64,000 nt of DNA from Methanobrevibacter sp. V74. GTDB lineage: Archaea; Methanobacteriota; Methanobacteria; Methanobacteriales; Methanobacteriaceae. Where the stretch lies: positions 1-64,000 of the forward strand of contig NZ_CAUJAN010000008.1 in NCBI RefSeq assembly GCF_963082495.1. The letters run 5' to 3'. The position numbers and the translations under genes are program-made. This document shows positions 51,417 to 60,968 of the stretch, one piece after another. The first letter of the stretch is position 1. Every line of letters begins with the position of its first letter. The notes beneath the pieces are model-generated. The model searched no databases and had not been told where the DNA came from. It worked only from the letters and a program-made list of their open reading frames with translations.

Positions 51417-51570
51417 TTTTTTAATTTTCTTACTATTCTTATTTTTATATAATTGTCTTTTTTTATGCTTTAAATTTTTATAATATCTATATTTTTTTTT
51501 AATATTCAAAAGTATTTTGTAACAGTTATTGTGGTATAATATGAGCGATTATTATTGAGTTTTACCGATA

Positions 51571-51609
51571 CCTTTATATACTATTGTTTACTATCTTTTA
51601 ATTGGAGGT
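51571..51609 (+). promoter_or_regulatory. Promoter and ribosome site of the histone gene
   Basis: The strong TATA box CTTTATATA (51572-51580) and the ribosome site GGAGGTG (51604-51610) before ATG 51616 suggest high expression. Confidence 0.6.
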
Positions 51610-51615
51610 GTAATT

Positions 51616-51816
51616 ATGAGTGAATTACCAATCGCACCAGTCGGTCGTATCTTAAAAAATGCTGGCGCACAAAGAATTAGTGACGATGCAAAAATTGCAT
51701 TAGCTGAAGCATTAGAAGAAAAAGGTGACGAAATCGCACAAAAAGCTGTTAATTTCGCACGCCACGCTGGTAGAAAAACTGTAAAAGCTGAAGATATCAA
51801 ATTAGCAATCAAATAG
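51616..51816 (+). CDS. Archaeal histone (HMf type)
   Basis: This 66-residue histone-fold protein reads [19 protein letters not shown] ... [39 protein letters not shown], matching HMf-type histones of Methanobacteriales. The Arg in the first loop (RIS) and the tail residues for tetramer contact (RHAGRKT) are present. It wraps DNA as a dimer or tetramer. It is monocistronic with a strong promoter and ribosome site. Confidence 0.97.
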   Translation: MSELPIAPVGRILKNAGAQRISDDAKIALAEALEEKGDEIAQKAVNFARHAGRKTVKAEDIKLAIK

Positions 51817-51940
51817 ATTTACTAATTGTTTATTTTCAAAATAGCTTATATAATAAAATCTATTGGCCATTTTTCTTGGTCAATTTTTTTTATTTTATCT
51901 AAATTAATTTTAACTGCTTGTTCTATTCAACTAAGAAAAG

Positions 51941-51949
51941 TTTATATAT
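51941..51949 (+). promoter_or_regulatory. TATA box of the tRNA-Val/tRNA-Phe pair
   Basis: TTTATATAT lies about 35 nt before the tRNA-Val 5' end, the expected distance for a short 5' leader. The two tRNAs are 3 nt apart, so they are probably cotranscribed. Confidence 0.6.
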
Positions 51950-51979
51950 TAGTTAAACCTAATTATATAATGTTGTATA

Positions 51980-52051
51980 GGACCGGTGGTCTAGGGGTAT
52001 GATTCCTCTTTGACGTGGAGGAGATCACGAGTTCGAATCTCGTTCGGTCCA
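51980..52051 (+). tRNA. tRNA-Val (GAC)
   Basis: The acceptor stem GGACCGG pairs with TCGGTCC; the anticodon stem CCTCT/GGAGG holds the loop TTGACGT with anticodon GAC; the T-stem ACGAG/CTCGT holds TTCGAAT. The discriminator is A and no CCA is encoded. Confidence 0.95.
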
Positions 52052-52054
52052 TAT

Positions 52055-52127
52055 GCCATGGTAGTTCAGATGGGAGAACGCTAGACTGAAGATCTAGATG
52101 TCGCTGGTTCAAGTCCGGCCCATGGCA
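52055..52127 (+). tRNA. tRNA-Phe (GAA)
   Basis: The acceptor stem GCCATGG pairs with CCATGGC; the anticodon stem CTAGA/TCTAG encloses CTGAAGA with anticodon GAA; the T-stem GCTGG/CCGGC holds TTCAAGT. The discriminator is A, and no CCA is encoded. It lies 3 nt after tRNA-Val. Confidence 0.95.
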
Positions 52128-52258
52128 TCCTATTTTATTATCTTTTTTTATAACTAATTTCCGGATACAATATTTTAATTTTGAACATAAAATAATTTAG
52201 AAAATCTTTATTATGCTCTTGGAGGTATTGGATTAAAAAAGGTGATGGGTTTTTTAAT

Positions 52259-52996
52259 CTATTTGCTGGTTTTACCTAAGGTAATTGGTTTAGGTTTTAC
52301 TTGAGTGTTTTCTCTTAATGTTTTGTATCTTTTAACAATTTCATAACCTTTGTCACTTCCGATTAAATCTGCTCCTCCAGTTAAAATTTGGTTTGCAAAT
52401 TTATATTCATCAACACCGCCATAAATTTCAATTTTTATTTGAGGTGCATATTTTTGGATAATGTTAATGTCATTTACATGTTCAAAGATATGGCCTGGAG
52501 CTACAAATCCGGTGGATGTTTTAATATAATCTGCTCCACTTTTTTCAACTACTTTGGCAGCATTAGCTTTTTCATAATCTTCTAAAGCTTTACTTTCAAT
52601 AATTACTTTTAATACTTTGTCTCCCATAACTTCTTTGTGTTGCTTTATCTCATTTTCAAGTAAGGAATATTTTTCATCTTTGAGGTAGCTCAAATTCATC
52701 ACTACTTCGATTTCGTCCACTCCTTTATCAAGTAATTCTTTAGTTTCAGCTATTTTGCTTTCAGTATCTTCAAAACCTAAAGGAAATCCTACCACACTTC
52801 CAATTTTAACATCACTGTCTTTTAAAACTTCTTTAGCTAATGATATGTATGTTGGTGAAATAACTACTGAATTAAACTTCAATTCTTTTGCCTTTTCAAG
52901 AAATTCTTTCATTTCACTTTCAGTAATTATGTTGTTTAAATTGGTGTAGTTAATTAAACTTGCTAACTCTTTTGAATTTTTTATATTGTACATCAT
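52259..52996 (-). CDS. deoC: Deoxyribose-phosphate aldolase
   Basis: DeoC reversibly cleaves deoxyribose 5-phosphate to glyceraldehyde 3-phosphate and acetaldehyde. This 245-residue class I aldolase has the Schiff-base lysine in YIKTSTGF near residue 157 and the second Lys in VIIESKAL. VGFPLGFEDTESK and the GADLIGSDKG end match the family. GAGGGTG lies before the start; either ATG at 52996 or the next one is possible. Convergent with the tRNAs; nearest genes are unrelated. Confidence 0.92.
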   Translation of the reverse strand: MMYNIKNSKELASLINYTNLNNIITESEMKEFLEKAKELKFNSVVISPTYISLAKEVLKDSDVKIGSVVGFPLGFEDTESKIAETKELLDKGVDEIEVVMNLSYLKDEKYSLLENEIKQHKEVMGDKVLKVIIESKALEDYEKANAAKVVEKSGADYIKTSTGFVAPGHIFEHVNDINIIQKYAPQIKIEIYGGVDEYKFANQILTGGADLIGSDKGYEIVKRYKTLRENTQVKPKPITLGKTSK

Positions 52997-53049
52997 AACA
53001 CCCTCTCTTAATTAGTTAGTATATATACGAACATCCTATTTAAATATTG

Positions 53050-54714
53050 TTATATTAATTTTTTCATCATATATGATCCAACTTTTTCATAATCGAATTT
53101 ACGATAATAATTTCTAGATCCAATACCACTAATAATGGCCATTTCTTCTTTACCATTATCAATAGCAATATTTTCAGCCTCTTTTAGAAGTCTTTCACCA
53201 AATCCGGTATGCTGACCTATTTTAGGATTCCTACCGCCAATTTTAATCATATTTCCATAAACATGCAATTCCCGAACGAGCGCTGTGGATTCATTAATTT
53301 CAGCTCGAAAATGATTTTTTGATGGCAGGCGTAATCTTAAAAATCCTGCAATGCTTTCTTCATTTATATCTTCAATAGATAAGAAATGCTCTTCCCCTTC
53401 ACATGCAGTATAACTTTCACTATACAATTCAAAATCCTCTAAACCATATTCTCTAGATGTTTTTTTATGGCCGATTTCACGGCAACGAATACACTGACAA
53501 TTTATATGCTCTTTTTCTAAATTGTTGTAAACAAGTTCTCCAAGATTGGATTTTTTAACCCCCGCTTCAATAAGTGTTGAAGGAATATCTCTTTGAATTC
53601 TCATTGTTCTAACCCATTTTGGAAGAATTGCTTTAACTTTCGTTATTAATTCAACAGCCTCGTCGTCATTATATGGATTATAATTTCCCTCTTTCCATAA
53701 ATCATATAACTCGCTTCCTTTAGTAACTAGACATGGATAAATCTTCAACATGTCTGGTTTAAAATTATCATCGCTAAATAATTGTTTAAACATTTTTAAA
53801 TCTTGATTTTGGTTTGAAAATAACCCAGGCATCATATGCATAGCCACTTTGATAGATGAATCTCTTAAAAGCTGATTTGCCTCTATGACATCATTTATAG
53901 AGTGCCCACGTTTAATTCGTTTGTACAAATCATCTGATAATGTTTGAACACCTAATTCGACTCTTGTCACTCCAAAATCAAGCATTCTATTGATATGTTC
54001 TTTTTTACAAAAATCAGGCCGTGTTTCAAAGGTCATGCCAACACATCTGACTTTTGAATTTTCATTAACCCTTTGAACATCTTCAATTAAAACATAATCG
54101 TTAGGTTCGTAAGTTTTTAAAACCCCTTTTTCGAATAATTTAATTTCGTCACGGTCAAGATTATAATCATAATTTTCTGGTTTATTTTCCATTATTAAAC
54201 CAAAATCGCACATTGCCTTTAGGCATTGTGAAACAAACCATTCTTGATACGATAAATCTCTTGAAGGGAAAGTTCCTCCCATTATAATTAATTCAACTTT
54301 ATCAATTGGATGGCCAATTTTTTTAAGTTGTTTCAAACGGTTAAAACATTGGATATATGGATGATATTCATACATCCTACCTCTAAGTGCGGCCGGTTCT
54401 TCACCAGTATAGCTGGGAGGAGCAATATCACTTTCCGGACAATAAATACATCTTCCATGAGGGCATTTATGTGGGTGGCACATTACTGCCACTATTGCAA
54501 CCCCCGACATTGTTCTTGTTGGTTTTTTCTTTAAAAATCCAGAAATAATTTCCTTTTCTTCAGGTTTTGCAAATTCTAAGATGTCTGCATTGCTCATGAA
54601 CTTGGATAATTTCAAATCACGACATAATTGTCTTTTTTCAACTTCTAGCTCTCTTCTAGTTGTGATTTTGCCGTTAAGAATGTCATTAATTATAATTTGA
54701 CATGCATTTTCCAT
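53050..54714 (-). CDS. Elp3 tRNA uridine-34 modification enzyme
   Basis: This 554-residue archaeal Elp3 adds carboxymethyl groups to tRNA wobble uridine. It has the radical SAM domain with the cysteine motif CPHGRCIYC (about residues 91-100), an internal zinc/CRC segment ([12 protein letters not shown]) and a C-terminal acetyltransferase domain ([15 protein letters not shown], then [14 protein letters not shown]). The length is normal. It is alone on the minus strand, divergent from the PRC-barrel gene. Confidence 0.93.
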   Translation of the reverse strand: MENACQIIINDILNGKITTRRELEVEKRQLCRDLKLSKFMSNADILEFAKPEEKEIISGFLKKKPTRTMSGVAIVAVMCHPHKCPHGRCIYCPESDIAPPSYTGEEPAALRGRMYEYHPYIQCFNRLKQLKKIGHPIDKVELIIMGGTFPSRDLSYQEWFVSQCLKAMCDFGLIMENKPENYDYNLDRDEIKLFEKGVLKTYEPNDYVLIEDVQRVNENSKVRCVGMTFETRPDFCKKEHINRMLDFGVTRVELGVQTLSDDLYKRIKRGHSINDVIEANQLLRDSSIKVAMHMMPGLFSNQNQDLKMFKQLFSDDNFKPDMLKIYPCLVTKGSELYDLWKEGNYNPYNDDEAVELITKVKAILPKWVRTMRIQRDIPSTLIEAGVKKSNLGELVYNNLEKEHINCQCIRCREIGHKKTSREYGLEDFELYSESYTACEGEEHFLSIEDINEESIAGFLRLRLPSKNHFRAEINESTALVRELHVYGNMIKIGGRNPKIGQHTGFGERLLKEAENIAIDNGKEEMAIISGIGSRNYYRKFDYEKVGSYMMKKLI

Positions 54715-54806
54715 TTTTCAATCCTCATAATTTAAATAGTTAAACTTATATGTACAATTTATTTAAATATTTAATGATTTATACATTATATATAAAAGGT
54801 GAAATC

Positions 54807-55088
54807 ATGAAAATTAAAGAATTTATCGGATCTACCGTTTTAGACAAAAATGCAAATGTAGTCGGAAGAGTTGATAATGTTGATTTTGACACTGAAACTG
54901 GTAAAATTGACACAATCACTTTAACCTTGCAAAAAAATATTTTCTCTAAAGATGAACTCGAAATCAGCTTTGAAGATATTGCAACTATCGGTGCATATGT
55001 TATCTTAAGCACTGAAATCACATACGAAAATGAAGAAGTAGAAGAAGACGAAGAAGTTAAAACTGTTGAAATTGAAGTTGAAGAATAG
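54807..55088 (+). CDS. PRC-barrel domain protein
   Basis: This 93-residue protein has a PRC-barrel beta fold (EFIGSTVLDKNANVVGRVDNVDFD, then LELSFEDIATIGAYVIL) with an acidic tail. Archaeal PRC-barrel proteins such as CdvA relatives may bind RNA, membranes or division partners; here the role is unknown. ATG 54807 follows AGGTGA, while the longer frame has no site. It is followed after 12 nt by a DUF2098 gene. Confidence 0.83.
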   Translation: MKIKEFIGSTVLDKNANVVGRVDNVDFDTETGKIDTITLTLQKNIFSKDELEISFEDIATIGAYVILSTEITYENEEVEEDEEVKTVEIEVEE

Positions 55089-55100
55089 CCAGGTATTAAT

Positions 55101-55406
55101 ATGGTTTTTGATGCAAGGGGATTGGAAATTACTCTAGATTCTCATGTTAGATATGTTGACACAGGAACAATGGGTAAGGTCATTGATTTAAAATCAGAAA
55201 GTGGCTCAGAATGGGTAATGCTTGATAAAACCGAATTATGGTATCGTTCCGATTTAGTTGAATTGCTTGAAGAAAAGGACATTAAAAAATCTTCCTTTTA
55301 TGATAGGGAAGATGATGGTGAAATTGACATCGATGCAATGAAAGAAAAAGCAAGAAAATTGGAAGATATTGAATTAGATTCTAATGTTGCTGAAGGTGGA
55401 GGTTAA
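55101..55406 (+). CDS. DUF2098 conserved archaeal protein
   Basis: This 101-residue protein has the family pattern ITLDSHVRYVDTGTMGKVIDL ... WVMLDKTELWYRSDLVEL and an acidic C-terminus. DUF2098 is found in methanogens and has no known function. It probably forms an operon with the PRC-barrel gene. It ends 15 nt before the convergent hel308. Confidence 0.75.
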   Translation: MVFDARGLEITLDSHVRYVDTGTMGKVIDLKSESGSEWVMLDKTELWYRSDLVELLEEKDIKKSSFYDREDDGEIDIDAMKEKARKLEDIELDSNVAEGGG

Positions 55407-55420
55407 AAACCCACCTTTTT

Positions 55421-57499
55421 TTAATTTTTTGCAAATAAACTTATTTTCTCAGCTAATTTAGGACCAATGCCTTCAACTTTTTGCAGTTCATTTTCAGAAA
55501 TGCCACTTAAGTCATTTCCAAAGATATTGACTAAATTTCTAGCTCTTTTTCTTCCAAGTCTTTTAACGCCAACCACTAATGGAATAATGTCTTCTTTCAC
55601 GCCGTAATATAATCTGGCAGATAAAAAGTCAAAGTCTTTTAATTTTGAATAATTTCCTAAGACCTCTGATGTATCTTTTGCAAATTTAACAAGGTGTGAT
55701 GCTTCATAAGCAGATCTTCTAGTTGATGCGGAATAAACATTATATTTATTTTCAATTTCATATTCATTTCTCTCATCAACCCATTCCATTAATGACACGG
55801 CAGTAGCTTCAATGTTTCCAATGTCAACTGCAAATAATCCCTCTTCAGATAATTTGTCAAGAACAGGATCTTTTGATTTTCTTCCTTTAAACGAGATTAA
55901 TGGCACATCAGGAGTTTCACATAATGCATAAATAAACTCACTAACATTAATTTTATCAATGCTTGAAACATATTCTTTAATTTTAACGGCAGTTTCAACT
56001 GAATAATTGGATTTGGCTATTAAATTACCAAAATCAGTCGTTGCTAATCCTTCAGGTGTTGCTCTTATGATTCTATTTTGAAGTAGAAAGTCTATTGCAT
56101 TTTCAAGTTCATATTTGATGCTGTCTTCTGCGAATAATGCCATTGAAGGATTATTGGTCATTTGATAACCGTATAATGTTTTTTCAAAAAAGTCAGTTAG
56201 CTCATCAAGATTTTTGGAAAGTGATGAATTTATTTGGGCAATAATTTGTTTGTAGATTGCATCTTTATTGTCAACAAGTTTAGAGTTAGTTAATTCAATT
56301 TCTCCTTCAACGTAATAGTCTTGCAGGTTTGAAGCTTCATCCATAGTTTTAGCAACTAAGTAAGAATATCCTACATCATCGTATTGGGGCCTTCCAGCCC
56401 TACCGGACATTTGTTCATAATCAAAGACAGGTATTGGTTGAGGTCCATTTCCAGTCCAACGAGTAGTATCTCTAATTACAACTGTTTTTGAAGGTAAGTT
56501 AACTCCATACATTAAACTTGGAGTTGCAGTAATCATTAAAATATTGCCATTTCTAAATTCATCTTCAATAATTTCTTTTTGTTCATTAAACAATCCTGCA
56601 TGGTGGAATGCAATACCATGTTCAAGGCTTTCAGCTAATTTAACACATGTGCTTGTTGGAAGTGAACCTTTCTTTTTTGGAACTTCCAATATTCTATCAG
56701 AGACTTTTTTAAATTGTTCTCTTTGTTTTAAATTGATTTTTTTGTTGATTTTTTTAGATACATATGTTGCAAGGCTTTCGGTAAACCGCCTTGTAGAAAC
56801 AAATGCCAATGCTTGTGATTTGTCTTTAATTGATTTTTCTAATACTTTTACAATAACGTCATTTTTATTTTTAGTATTAAACATCTCTGCATCTAAAACT
56901 TCTTTGTGAAGAGGTACTGGGCGATAATCATGTTCAACACATTTTCCTTCAAGCCAGCCTTCTATTTCCTCAATATTTCTTAAAGTAGCAGATAATGCAA
57001 TAATTCTCATAGATGGATTGATAATTTTAGCTCTTGTTATGGCTGATTCAAGAGTTGGTCCTCTTGTAAACTCCCCAATCATATGAAATTCATCGATGAT
57101 TAATGTGTCAACGTCTCTTAGTGTGTTCCAGGAAAATCTTGTAAGCGCATCAAATGATTCAAAAACCATGACTGATAAATCAGAGCTTGCAGGGTGTCTA
57201 CCAACATTAATTCCATGTTCTTCAAAGGATTTAAATTCTTTCACTTTTTCATTTTGTATTGAAAGTAATGGTGCAGCATAAACTGCTTTTCCGCCATCCA
57301 GTATTGTCTTTAGCATAGGAAGCACTCCTAAAACAGTTTTACCGCTAGCTGTTGGAATGCAGATAATATAATTTGATTTATCTTCTAGATAACCGGACTC
57401 GATTACCGCTTTTTGAGCAGGGTTAAATTCCTTAATATAAGGATACGCACTATTGATTATTGATTTGATATCGTCTCTTAAATTTTCCATTTTAATCAT
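55421..57499 (-). CDS. hel308: ATP-dependent DNA helicase Hel308 (Hjm)
   Basis: Hel308 unwinds lagging-strand forks and helps restart replication. This 692-residue protein has the Q-motif region, Walker A PTASGKT (about residue 50), motif II DEFH, ALSATLRN (motif III), SGRAGRPQYDD (motif VI), a winged-helix region and a C-terminal helix-hairpin-helix (ISENELQKVEGIGPKLA). The length is usual. ATG at 57490 (MENL) is an alternative start. It is convergent with DUF2098 and divergent from the thioredoxin-like gene. Confidence 0.93.
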   Translation of the reverse strand: MIKMENLRDDIKSIINSAYPYIKEFNPAQKAVIESGYLEDKSNYIICIPTASGKTVLGVLPMLKTILDGGKAVYAAPLLSIQNEKVKEFKSFEEHGINVGRHPASSDLSVMVFESFDALTRFSWNTLRDVDTLIIDEFHMIGEFTRGPTLESAITRAKIINPSMRIIALSATLRNIEEIEGWLEGKCVEHDYRPVPLHKEVLDAEMFNTKNKNDVIVKVLEKSIKDKSQALAFVSTRRFTESLATYVSKKINKKINLKQREQFKKVSDRILEVPKKKGSLPTSTCVKLAESLEHGIAFHHAGLFNEQKEIIEDEFRNGNILMITATPSLMYGVNLPSKTVVIRDTTRWTGNGPQPIPVFDYEQMSGRAGRPQYDDVGYSYLVAKTMDEASNLQDYYVEGEIELTNSKLVDNKDAIYKQIIAQINSSLSKNLDELTDFFEKTLYGYQMTNNPSMALFAEDSIKYELENAIDFLLQNRIIRATPEGLATTDFGNLIAKSNYSVETAVKIKEYVSSIDKINVSEFIYALCETPDVPLISFKGRKSKDPVLDKLSEEGLFAVDIGNIEATAVSLMEWVDERNEYEIENKYNVYSASTRRSAYEASHLVKFAKDTSEVLGNYSKLKDFDFLSARLYYGVKEDIIPLVVGVKRLGRKRARNLVNIFGNDLSGISENELQKVEGIGPKLAEKISLFAKN

Positions 57500-57617
57500 T
57501 TAATTATTTTTTTAATTAATATATAATAAATATTGTTAGGAGGTATAATATTGGGTAACAGTTATATATGCTAAACTATAAACTAATTTACAAATTAACT
57601 TAACGGAGATATAATAT

Positions 57618-57887
57618 ATGACAATTAAAGTAGAAGTTTTTTCAACCAGTACCTGTCCGCACTGTCCTGCAGCTATTGACGCAGCTCAGCAAGCAAAAAA
57701 TAAATTAGGTGATGTAATGGATTTTGAATCAGTTAAAATCGATGATCCTAATAATCCAGAAAACAGACAAAGAGCAATTGATTATCAAATTATGGCCGTT
57801 CCTACAATTGTGATTAATGGTGAAGTATCATTTGTTGGGGCACCTAGTGCTGAAGAATTAACTACTCATATTGAATCTTTATTATAG
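57618..57887 (+). CDS. Thioredoxin/glutaredoxin-like protein
   Basis: This 89-residue protein has the redox motif CPHC (STCPHCPA, residues 13-16) and a cis-Pro loop (AVPTIVINGEV) in a thioredoxin fold. It resembles the small methanogen thioredoxins such as MJ0307, likely reduced by a thioredoxin reductase. Upstream is TATATA (about 57563-57570) and GGAGAT before the ATG. It is followed after 27 nt of T-rich DNA by cbiD. Confidence 0.9.
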   Translation: MTIKVEVFSTSTCPHCPAAIDAAQQAKNKLGDVMDFESVKIDDPNNPENRQRAIDYQIMAVPTIVINGEVSFVGAPSAEELTTHIESLL

Positions 57888-57913
57888 ATTCTCTCTTTTT
57901 TTTTATTTTTAAA

Positions 57914-58990
57914 ATGAATAATGAAAATTATACTGGTGTTACAACAGGTACTGTAGCAACGGCTTGTTCTCTTGCAGCTTTGGATGCAATTTTGGATTCG
58001 CAAGATATTGCATGTGTTAAAGTTGAAACTCCAAAAAAAACTTTGGACATCCTAATCGATGAATGCAAAAAATTTTCATCCACTAAAGCTCAGGCAATAG
58101 CTCATAAAAATCCTTATAATGACCCTGATGTTACTGTTGACCTTGCAATAATTTCAACTGTTGAATTGTTAGATAAAACAGATGGGGAAGTTAATGTTGT
58201 CATAACTGGTGGTGAAGGTGTTGGTATAATCACAAAACCGGGTCTTCAAATTCCTGTAGGGGAGTATGCTATAAATCCTGTTCCTCGCCGTATGATTTTA
58301 GAAAATTTAACAGACAAAATACCTGAAGGAAAAATTGCAAAAGTTACTATTTCTATTCCTGAAGGTAAAAAGATAGCTAAAAAAACAATGAATCCAAAAT
58401 TGGGCATCGTTGGTGGAATATCAGTTTTAGGCACTACCGGCATTGCAAGATCAATGTCAAGTGATGCATATAAAAATTCCATTGTAACACAATTGGATGT
58501 TGCCATAGCCTTGAATTTAGATAATTTAATATTTGTTCCAGGTAATATTGGTGAAAAATTAGCTTTAAAACAATTAGGGGTTTCTAAAGAACAAATTATT
58601 CAAACGGGTAATTATGTGGGGTTCATGTTTGAAGAAGCTGAAAAACGTGGAATAACCAAATTCACTTTCTTTGGACATATGGGTAAATTAATTAAGGTTG
58701 CAGGAGGAATATTCAACACCAAACATGCTATTGCTGATGGAAGGCGTGAAATAATGGTTGCACATGCTGCATTATGTGGTGCAAATCAAAAAGACCTTCA
58801 AAGATTATTTGATTCAAAAACAACTGATGATATGATGGATATTTTAAATGAACTGAATATTTCCGTTGAAGTTTCAAATAGTATTGCTGATGTTATCTCT
58901 GAGAGATGCCATCAACGTTTTGATTTAGATTTAAATGTTATCTTGGTGGATATGGAAGGCAATTATTTAAACAATAATTTCATTAAATAA
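57914..58990 (+). CDS. cbiD: Cobalt-precorrin-5B C1-methyltransferase
   Basis: CbiD methylates C-1 of cobalt-precorrin-5B in anaerobic cobalamin synthesis. This 358-residue protein opens with TGVTTGTVATACSLAAL, has GGEGVGIITKPGLQIPVGEYAINPVPR, and GGISVLGTTGIARSMS. Methanogens need cobamides for Mtr. No other cbi genes are in the window. Confidence 0.94.
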   Translation: MNNENYTGVTTGTVATACSLAALDAILDSQDIACVKVETPKKTLDILIDECKKFSSTKAQAIAHKNPYNDPDVTVDLAIISTVELLDKTDGEVNVVITGGEGVGIITKPGLQIPVGEYAINPVPRRMILENLTDKIPEGKIAKVTISIPEGKKIAKKTMNPKLGIVGGISVLGTTGIARSMSSDAYKNSIVTQLDVAIALNLDNLIFVPGNIGEKLALKQLGVSKEQIIQTGNYVGFMFEEAEKRGITKFTFFGHMGKLIKVAGGIFNTKHAIADGRREIMVAHAALCGANQKDLQRLFDSKTTDDMMDILNELNISVEVSNSIADVISERCHQRFDLDLNVILVDMEGNYLNNNFIK

Positions 58991-59019
58991 TATACATTGA
59001 AACTTGGAGTATTATTTTC

Positions 59020-60102
59020 ATGAAAATAGTTATGGTTGGCCAGTTTCCACCCCATTTTGGTGGAGTGGGAGTGCATATACATACTTTATCTAAAAAATTA
59101 GTAGAATGCGGAAATGAAGTTTATGTAATAACTTATCCTCACAAAGACATTAAGGATATTGATGGAATACATGTTATTGGAACAAAAGGCATTAATATTC
59201 CCGGTGTTAGAGGATTGATGTTTAAAAAGAATGCTAGAAAAGCATTAGAACAACTTCTAGAAAAAGTTGATATTGATATTATTCATGGCCATTATATCTT
59301 CCCTGCAGGTGCCGCAGCAGTTGAAGTTGGAAAAAAACACAATATTAAAACTTATGTTACAGCACATGGTTCTGACATGTTTGAATTATATAAATCTCAT
59401 CCATTGATGCGTTCTAGAATTAGAAATGTATTAAATGATGCTGATGGTATTTTTGCTGTAAGTAATGCTTTAAGAGATGAAATTATTGAAACTGGTATTG
59501 TCGGGATAGCTAATAAGACCAAACTTTCATGGAATTCTGTAGATATTACTAAGTTTTCAACTAATGAAAATGATTCCTTTAAGAAGGAATATAATCTTGA
59601 GGATAAACCTGTTGTTCTTTTTGTTGGAAATTTAATTAAAAGAAAAAATGTTGATTCGCTTCTTGAGGCTAAAAAAATTGCAGATAGTGATTATTATTTG
59701 ATAATTGTTGGAGATGGCCCATTATTTAAAAAACTTAAGAAAAAAGTTGAAGACGAAAATATTCCCGATGTGATATTTGCCGGTTCAAGAAGGGATGTAG
59801 AAAACATCATTCCAGGCTGTGACGTTTTAGTATTGCCGTCTTTTTCAGAAAGTTTTGGTTTGGTGTTAATTGAAGCTTTGGCTTGTGGCAAACCAGTTAT
59901 TGGAAGTAATGTTGGCGGAATTTCAGAGATTATTACAAAAGATGTTGGTTTACTGGTTAATCCAAATAATGTCAATTCAATATCTAAAGCAATTGATAAT
60001 ATTGTTAATGATGATAATTTAAGATTAAGTTTATCGAGGAATGCTAGAAATAGGGCATTGGATTTCTCTGAAGTTGATATTCCTTATGATGAGGTTAAAT
60101 AA
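59020..60102 (+). CDS. Glycosyltransferase family 4 protein
   Basis: This 360-residue protein has the N-terminal GGVGVHIHTLSKKLVECG motif and the C-terminal nucleotide-sugar motif PSFSESFGLVLIEALACGKPVIGSNVGG (E-x7-E). It transfers a sugar from a nucleotide donor in polysaccharide or glycolipid synthesis. The acceptor is unknown. GGAGT precedes the ATG. It overlaps aroK by one base. Confidence 0.87.
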   Translation: MKIVMVGQFPPHFGGVGVHIHTLSKKLVECGNEVYVITYPHKDIKDIDGIHVIGTKGINIPGVRGLMFKKNARKALEQLLEKVDIDIIHGHYIFPAGAAAVEVGKKHNIKTYVTAHGSDMFELYKSHPLMRSRIRNVLNDADGIFAVSNALRDEIIETGIVGIANKTKLSWNSVDITKFSTNENDSFKKEYNLEDKPVVLFVGNLIKRKNVDSLLEAKKIADSDYYLIIVGDGPLFKKLKKKVEDENIPDVIFAGSRRDVENIIPGCDVLVLPSFSESFGLVLIEALACGKPVIGSNVGGISEIITKDVGLLVNPNNVNSISKAIDNIVNDDNLRLSLSRNARNRALDFSEVDIPYDEVK

Positions 60103-60968
60103 TGAAAAAAACTGTAAGATCTCCCGGTTCTGCAACAATAATTAATGCTATTGCAACGGGTTTTGGTTCTGCTTTTGGAATTGGACTTGATATAAAATGC
60201 GAGGCAAAAACGACTTCCAGTGGGATTGCATGTGTAAATGACGTTGGTGCAGACAATACATTGATGGATTTATGTGTAAATAAAGTTTTCAATCATTATA
60301 ATATTGATTTCAATGATTTTGGAATTAGCTTAAAAACAAAATCCCGTTTGCCTGTAGCATCAGGTCTTTCAAGCAGTAGCGCTTCATCAAATGCTGCTGT
60401 CAAAGCAGTATCTGATATTATTGCTTGTGAATATAATTTAACTCCATTAACTGATTTGGAAGTGGTCAATATGGCTGTAAATGCATCAATCGATGCCGGT
60501 GTTACAATTACCGGATCATTTGATGATGCAACTGCATCTTACTTTGGAGGAGTTGTCATCACAGACAATAAAAACAGAAAATTCATTTTAAAAGAGAAAA
60601 TGGAGGATTATTCTGTTTTAATTTATATGCCTGATTTTTATTCAAAGTCTGGCGATTCTAATGTGGAACGCATGAAAGTTTTAGCTCCATTAGTTGAAGT
60701 TGCATATGATTTTGCATGTAAAAAGGAATTTTTCAGTGCTTTGAATTTAAATGGATTGATTTATTCCGCATCATTAGGTTTTAATTCTTCAATTGCTGTT
60801 GATGCTCTTGAATCTGGAGCTTTAGCATCAGGATTGTCTGGAACAGGTTCATCTTTTGTTGCTATTGTTGATGATAATTCTATTGATAATGTCCAGGAGT
60901 CCTGGATGAAGTATGAAGGACATATATTTAAAACTAAAGTGGATAATGAGGGGTGTTGTTTTTTATGA
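60102..60968 (+). CDS. Archaeal shikimate kinase (GHMP type)
   Basis: This 288-residue enzyme phosphorylates shikimate in aromatic amino acid synthesis. Archaea use this GHMP kinase in place of bacterial AroK. Motifs are KTVRSPGSATIINAIATGFGSAFGI, the ATP loop LPVASGLSSSSASSNA near residues 85-100 and LSGTGSSFVAIV near the end. The start overlaps the preceding stop (TAATG). The stop overlaps the next ATG by 4 nt (ATGA), so translation of the secreted peptidase is coupled. A chorismate mutase gene lies downstream. Confidence 0.9.
   Translation: MKKTVRSPGSATIINAIATGFGSAFGIGLDIKCEAKTTSSGIACVNDVGADNTLMDLCVNKVFNHYNIDFNDFGISLKTKSRLPVASGLSSSSASSNAAVKAVSDIIACEYNLTPLTDLEVVNMAVNASIDAGVTITGSFDDATASYFGGVVITDNKNRKFILKEKMEDYSVLIYMPDFYSKSGDSNVERMKVLAPLVEVAYDFACKKEFFSALNLNGLIYSASLGFNSSIAVDALESGALASGLSGTGSSFVAIVDDNSIDNVQESWMKYEGHIFKTKVDNEGCCFL

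Noticed and set aside
57538-57575. AGGAGGT with a tiny 7-codon frame before the thioredoxin-like gene
   Set aside because: It lies upstream of the probable TATA box, so it would not be on the message. It may be chance.
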